Both the position numbers and the translations under genes were made by a program. This document shows positions 58,443-64,000 of a stretch of DNA of 64,000 bases, piece by piece. This DNA comes from Coptis chinensis (taxonomy: Eukaryota > Streptophyta > Magnoliopsida > Ranunculales > Ranunculaceae). The number at the start of each line of letters is the position of its first letter. Position 1 is the stretch's first letter. A model generated the notes under the pieces. It did no database searches. It saw only the letters and a program-made list of their open reading frames with translations, and had not been told where the DNA came from. The stretch lies in contig CM027378.1 in NCBI GenBank assembly GCA_015680905.1, forward strand, positions 56,879,501 through 56,943,500. The letters are read 5' to 3'.

Positions 58443-59473
58443 TGGAAATTTTGAACTGATTTGAGGGTTTGTATATGGTGTAGGAAACAATGTGAACAAC
58501 CTCACTAAAAAAAATGATGGTGGTGGCACGGCAGTTCCAATATTTTTGAATTTTTTGAATTTTTTTAATGTTTTGGTGGTGGAAATTGGTGGAGATGGTG
58601 GTGGGAATGGTTTGGAGCAGATTTGGGGTGGACTTGTATTGTGGGCGTGGGTGTAGTTAGGTTTTTTTTTTTTTTTTTTTTTTTGGTTTCTAGGTTTTAA
58701 GCTTTGTTAAAAATGGAATGGAAAAAGAAATCCCGAGCTGTTTTGGTTTGGAAGATGGAGACGCACGTGCGTGCGAGATTGGCCCCAAGCCCAATTTGAT
58801 TTTTTGAAATTCGTCGATTTTTTGCGCAACTTCAAACTAAAATTGCCGCTTTGTTACCGGTCCGATTTTTGCGAATGAGCTATGGAAATGATCAGGAGAG
58901 AATTTCCAATCCAAAAATCCATAAAACACTCTATTCCAACCATGGGTGACATATTAGAAGATGGAAAATGCCTCGTAGTGCGTGCATAACATAAGTTATG
59001 CGAACGAATGAAATCTAAATTCATAGATAATGTCAACCCGAATCAAAATACAATTAAATGGCCTAAGCAACACGAATGGAAAGTTGAACAATCAAGGACG
59101 GAAAACGAACACCCCACCCCCAAACAAATTTTTGGCAACGAAGTTTAGAAAATTTGTTTGAAACGCGGGCCTTTTAAAGTCAGATTCCCGAGGCTTCCTA
59201 GATTACTATTTTTATGGTTTTGATAATTTTTTACTTTTTATGAATAAGATTTATTATAAGAAAAACAAAAAACAATAAAGACATAATTCACACCATAGAG
59301 GAACATGACTCAAAAATCGAGAAAACATGCAAGAGTGGAAAACGTGAATTATGTTCAATGTGGACTTAAGATCAGGTACTTACAACCACATAATCCATAA
59401 GGAGGGTCCGGTTACGTTAATGGTGCACTTACCAATATATAGAAATGAAAGGAAGTACACCAACCAACAAAGG

Positions 59474-60751
59474 TCAGTCCTCATAGACAGGGTCCTGTAA
59501 TAGGACTTCCTCCACATCAGGGGACCATAGCTCGTGAAAATGTTTCAACCATTGGCCATTGACTTGAAAGGTACTGTTGTCCTTGGGATTTACCAAGGTG
59601 ATTGCCCCGTAAGGGGTGACTTCAGTAACTAGAAAAGGACCGGACCAACGGGTTTTTAATTTCCCTGGAAAAATGTGTAGACGGGAGTTGTAAAGCAAGA
59701 CCTTTTGACCTACCATAAACTCTTTGCGCAAGATTTGCTTATCGTGAACACGCTTCATGTTAGCTTTATAATCCTTCGCGAGATCATAAGAATCGCTATG
59801 GATTTCTTCAAGCTCATTCAATTGCAACTTGCGCTTGACCCCTGCCTCATCAAAATTGAAGTTTAAGCTTTTGATAGCCCACATAGCATGGTGCTCCAAT
59901 TCAACGGGCAAATGACAAGGTTTCCCAAATACAATTCTAAAGGGAAACATACCTATAGGAGTTTTGAAAGGAGTCCTATACGCCCATAAGGCATCAGATA
60001 GCCGCTTCGACCAGTCTTTCGTATCAGGATTTACAGTTGTTTCTAAGATCTTTTTGATTTCCCTATTAGAAACTTCTACTTGTCCGATAGTTTGTGGATG
60101 ATAAGGAGTTGCTACCTTATGTATAACTCCATACTTTTTCACTAGAGATGCAACAACACTATTGCAAAAATGTGTTTCACCATCACTAATGATGGCTTTA
60201 AGAATGCCAAATCGACAGAAAATATACTCCTTAACAAAAAACATAACTGTCTTATGGTCATTGTTACGACAAGCCATGGCCTCTATCCATTTAGACACGT
60301 AGTCCACGACAACTAGAATATATATAAAACTATGGGAAACAGGAAAATGACCCATGAAATCAATGCCCCATACATCAAAAACTTCTACCACCATGATTGG
60401 ATTTAATGGCATCATATTACGCTTTGTGATTCGCCCAAGTTGTTGGCAACGAACACACGTCTTACAATGCACTTGGGCATCTTTAAAAAGAGTAGGCCAA
60501 TAAAACCCACATTGAAGAATTTTAGCAGCTATTTTCATACCACTAAAATGGCCACCATACTCTTTGTCATGGAAAAATAAGATAACCTCATTATATTCCC
60601 ACTGGGGAATACAATGATGAATAATCTGATCCGCACAATACTTAAAAGGGTAAGGCTCATCCCAGTAGCATAGCTTAACTCTGGCCAAGAACTTCTTACA
60701 TTCATTTCTTGACCAATCAGCAGGAATATTATCAGACGCTAAATAATTCAC
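59474..60751 (-). pseudogene. Integrase of the second Athila element
   Basis: This frame continues the polyprotein. The zinc-binding region has [10 protein letters not shown] and CKTCVRC (HHCC). The catalytic core has [11 protein letters not shown] (first Asp), [10 protein letters not shown] (second Asp) and [11 protein letters not shown] (Glu). The C-terminal GPY/F-type module reads [19 protein letters not shown]. All three catalytic acids are present, and the frame is open for about 425 codons to its natural end (LLQDPVYED). It is upstream-linked to RNase H through a few dozen codons after a premature stop near 60906. The product would insert element DNA into chromosomes. Confidence 0.9.
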
Positions 60752-60904
60752 AATGTCAGCATACCATGGTGCAGAAAAAATAGCATATAGATGCTCATCA
60801 GGAAAAGAGTTCGGTATGGACTCAGAATCACTATCATCGTCATTTGTAAGTCTAGATAAGTGGTCAGCAACTACGTTTTTGACCCCTCTTTTGTCCTTTA
60901 TTTC

Positions 60905-61996
60905 TTATGTGAACTCTTGCAGGAGAAGAATCCATCGGATTAATCTCTGCTTAGCATCCTTCTTTGTGAGAAGGTACCTAAGGGCTGCATGATTCGTGTA
61001 AACTAGAGTCTTAGAACCAACCAAATAAGGACGAAACTTATCTAAAGCATAAACGACAGCTAAAAATTCTTTTTCAGTAGTTGTATAATTCCTTTGAGCA
61101 TCGTTTAAAGTTTTACTAGCAAAATAAATAACAGTGGATTTATTATCTAGTTTCTGACCCAAGAATGCACCAACAGCATAATCACTAGCATCATACATGA
61201 GTTCGAAAGGTTTAGACCAATCGAGAGGCTGTATAACGGGTGCAGAGGTTAAGGTGGCTTTTAAAGTTTGAAAAGACTGTTTACAGTTAAAATTAAAATC
61301 AAAGATGGCATCCTTTAAAAGCAGATTAGTTAAAGGCCTAGCTATTTTTGAAAAATCTTTGATAAAGCGCCTATAAAAACCTGCATGGCCTAAAAAGGCT
61401 CTAATATCACGGACAGTCCGTGGTATAGGTAGAGTCATTATCTTATCTAGTTTGGCCTTATCTACTTCGATGCCATCACTAGATACAATGTGCCCTAGCA
61501 CAATTCCCTTTTTCACCATGAAATGACATTTTTCCCAATTCAAAACCAGACTCTTCTCTTCACACTGTGTCAAAATCTTAGACAGGTTTGATAGGCAGTC
61601 AGTGAAAGAGTCTCCATAGATAGAAAAGTCATCCATGAATACTTCCATGAAACGCTCTACCATGCCACTAAATATATGAAGCATACACCGCTGGAAGGTA
61701 CTAGGAACATTACAAAGGCTAAAAGGCATTCGTTTATAGGCGTATGTTCCAAAAGGACATGTGGAGGTAGTCTTTTCTTGGTCATCAATATCAATAATAA
61801 TTTGGAAATAGCCAGAGTAGCCATCAAAAAAATAGTAAAAAGCATGACCAGCTAGACGTTCTAGCATATGATCTATGAAGGATAAAGGAAAATGATCCTT
61901 TCGTGTCATGGCATTTAAACGTCTGTAATCGATACAGATTTGCCATTTCATAGGACCATGCGTTGCAACATATTCACCCTTGGCATTACGTACCAT
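60905..61996 (-). pseudogene. Reverse transcriptase and RNase H of the second Athila element
   Basis: Palm motifs: [18 protein letters not shown], the [20 protein letters not shown] region, and the catalytic FMDDFSIYG (YxDD type). RNase H follows: [28 protein letters not shown] and [12 protein letters not shown]. The last motif normally reads TDH. Here a G-to-A type change gives Asn, removing a catalytic Asp. TAA stops occur at both ends of the segment (near 62001 in VPKK*, and near 60906 after LLLQEFT), where the family reads through. So this copy is inactive. Confidence 0.9.
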
Positions 61997-62005
61997 GGTA
62001 ATCCA

Positions 62006-63163
62006 TTATTTCTTAGGAACTACATGAATGGGACTTACCCATTCGCTATCAGAGATTGGGTATATGATATCCGCATCGAGTAACCATAAGACTTCTTCCC
62101 TGACCACCTCTTTCATGGCAGGGTTCAAGCGACGCTGAGGTTTACGAGAAGTCTTTGCGTTATCCTCCAAATGGATACGATGAGTGCACACATTAGGGTC
62201 AATTTCTTTAATGTCGGCTAGGGACCAACCAATCGTAGAACGATGTTCCCTAATCACCTTGATAACACGTGTCTCTTCCTCCTTAGATAACAGAGAAGAT
62301 ATAATTACTGGATGACTACCATCCGGATCAAGTTGAATATATTTTAACTCAGAAGGAAGAGGTTTGAGCACCGGGGTGGAAGGAATGTCGATAAATGCTT
62401 CTGGAGGGTTCTCATCTTGAGTAATGAATACTTGCTTAGGCATCAAGTCTTCAAACTCAGTAGATGGAGCAACAGAAGGGTCTACGATAGGTGTAGACTC
62501 AAAGATGGTGTTGACTTCCTCTAAGTAGGAGTCATCGACAAAATCTGAACTTCCAAAAGAAAGGAATTTATGTATATGGTTTTTTGGAAACGTGTTATTA
62601 AAGTAATCTTGAGCTAAACTCTCGATCATGCTAACCTCCCCATCTATAGACGAATCTGGTAACTGTTTCATCATTTTAAAAACATTTACCTCAACAGAAA
62701 GATGGCCAAAAGACAAGGATATCGAACCATCGCGACAATTTATGAGCGCGTTGGCAGTAGCCAAGAATGGATGCCCTAAAATGATCAGAACAGAGTCATT
62801 AGCGACTTCTGTATCGAGGATAACAAAATCAGCAGGATAGTAGAGATCCTGAACCTTAACAAGCACGTTTTCAACCACCCCCTTAGGATACTTAATGGAC
62901 TGATCCGCTAATTGCAACGTCATTTTAGTAGGTTGCATTTCTTGTAGACCTATTTGTTTGTATAGATAATATGGGAGTAAGTTAACATTTGCCCCCAGGT
63001 CTAGTAAAGCGGTCGTCGTGTGGGAATCTCCTAAGGTGCATTGTACAGTAGGACGACCAGGGTCCTTGTACTTAACGATTTCATTATGTTCTGATAAAGT
63101 TAGAAACTGTTCAGTTAAAAAGGCGTCTGTAGGAATATTTGTCTTACGCCTTTTAGTGAACAA
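62006..63163 (-). pseudogene. Protease to RT-start of the second Athila element
   Basis: Aspartic protease with active-site stretch TALLDLGANVNLLP (DLG; the first element has DTG), FVILDTEVANDSVLI and LGHPFLATANALIN. A linker with KYIQLDPDGSHPVII follows, then the N-terminal part of reverse transcriptase ending VSPIHVVPKK and TAA. The stretch is open for 385 codons. Confidence 0.88.
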
Positions 63164-64000
63164 CTCTTTGAGAAACTTAGCGTGGTGAGGTAATTTTTTA
63201 ATTGCTTCGAGAAAGGGTAGGTTTATAGTTAGATTTTTAAAAACTTCCCTAATCTCCTCAAAATTTTAACATAGCTAATCTCTGGGAAAATGGTGGTTTC
63301 TCTCTATATTTAGCGTATGGATCAACTGGATGTCTAACCTTGGCTTTTTGTTTCTTAGGTTTTGGTATAACTGGTACCTCTACAGGGGTAGGCTCTTCAG
63401 TTTCTATTTCGGTATCTAGTTCAATCTCAGGTGTAGGGACTACTTGTGGGGTAACTATAGGCATAGTTACGTTGTTATCAACCACTCTCCCAGAACGGAG
63501 AGTGGTAATGGCATTCAGCTCACCTACGTTTGCATTTTCCGTACTAGTATTACCATTTAACTCAAAGGCTGTGTTTGTTGTTTTATGATTAGGTATTGCT
63601 TGACCTGGAAACACACCTTTTGGTTGTACTTTCTATTGTGCTAACTGTTGTAAGGAAAGTTGGATGGCTTGTAAAATTTGTTGTTGAGATTGCATAAAAG
63701 CATCGAAACGATCCGGTTGTGGAGTAGTAGTTGTTACAGGTTGTGTGACAGGAACTATGTCACGTTGATTATTCATGGGTGGGTTGTGATAGTTATTATT
63801 ATTAACCGGAACAATAGCTCTATTAGCATTATAATTATTATTGTTATAATTATTATAATTACCCTGACCTTGTCCTTGACCTTGTCCTTGTCATGGTGGA
63901 GCTTGGTTATAATTGTTTGTTTGCCTAACATTTTGATTATTAAACCCTAGAGGTGTTACTTGTTGATTATTTCTCCAACTGAAGTTGGGATGTTGGCTCC
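63164..64000 (-). pseudogene. Gag C-terminal region of the second Athila element (partial)
   Basis: This matches 37900-38621: TTLRSGRVVDNNVTM, the PKKQKAKVRHP basic stretch and the Asn-rich repeat. Compared with the first element a short deletion after LAMLK shifts the frame (63240-63270), a TAG replaces Asp before KVQPKG (near 63633), and CGA has become TGA in the Gly/Gln repeat (near 63892). The rest of gag is beyond the window edge. Confidence 0.82.

Larger units (their letters stand above)
52230..64000 (-). mobile_element. Second Athila-type retrotransposon, 5' part outside window
   Basis: Same family as 29334-41378 but with pol present. The 3' LTR (52230-53731) is inserted in the copia gag. 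Going rightward (upstream in the element) come a noncoding region, frame B, frame A, integrase, RNase H, reverse transcriptase, protease and gag C-terminus. The gag core, primer site and 5' LTR lie past the right edge. Nonsense changes and one small deletion break the polyprotein, so this copy is inactive now, although it retains almost every domain. Confidence 0.92.

Overview
This is nuclear DNA of a flowering plant, probably a eudicot. It is AT-rich and intron-bearing, with plant 5' leaders, a chloroplast-targeted ferredoxin-like gene, a plant F-box gene and a dense nest of plant transposons: Athila-type Ty3 and copia retroelements, CACTA, Mutator-like and PIF/Harbinger-like elements, a MITE and a SINE. 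I cannot name the species.

Region 1-11.6 kb is the most genic part, read leftward. It holds a possible small unknown gene (0.7-1.5 kb), a gag-only LTR retrotransposon with intact 5-bp duplications (2.1-4.8 kb), a broken CDK-like kinase (5.15-6.3 kb) and an apparently intact seven-exon gene for the plant-specific ferredoxin FdC2 (7.53-11.45 kb) with a 288-bp MITE in its last intron.

Region 11.6-25.5 kb starts with a 3-kb element with PIF/Harbinger-like ends that carries a plant mobile domain (PMD) gene. Next is a decayed FAR1/MULE transposase gene split by a 1447-bp solo Athila LTR. A roughly 243-bp tandem array, a two-unit SINE and a frameshifted F-box gene follow.

Region 25.5-46 kb contains a 12.0-kb Athila element (both LTRs 1116 bp, 5-bp duplications) inserted exactly in the terminus of an older CACTA element. 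This Athila copy lacks reverse transcriptase, RNase H and integrase but keeps gag, protease and two related open frames in its env-like region. To its right a second, 2.8-kb CACTA element carries fragments of two unrelated host genes, one for a sterol-carrier protein (SCP-2) and one for a DUF760 plastid protein.

Region 46-64 kb holds copia gag remnants interrupted by about 3.2 kb of sequence that looks like plant mitochondrial intergenic DNA, then a second Athila element running off the right edge. That copy has a nearly full-length pol broken by nonsense changes.

The likely functional gene is FdC2, with the F-box locus one frameshift away from open. Most other coding sequence is transposon-derived or captured. 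The best candidates for something new are the double gene capture in the CACTA element, the PMD gene inside a TAA-flanked TIR element, and the Athila family with duplicated env-region frames, hairpin/poly-G modules and GC-rich leader motifs.
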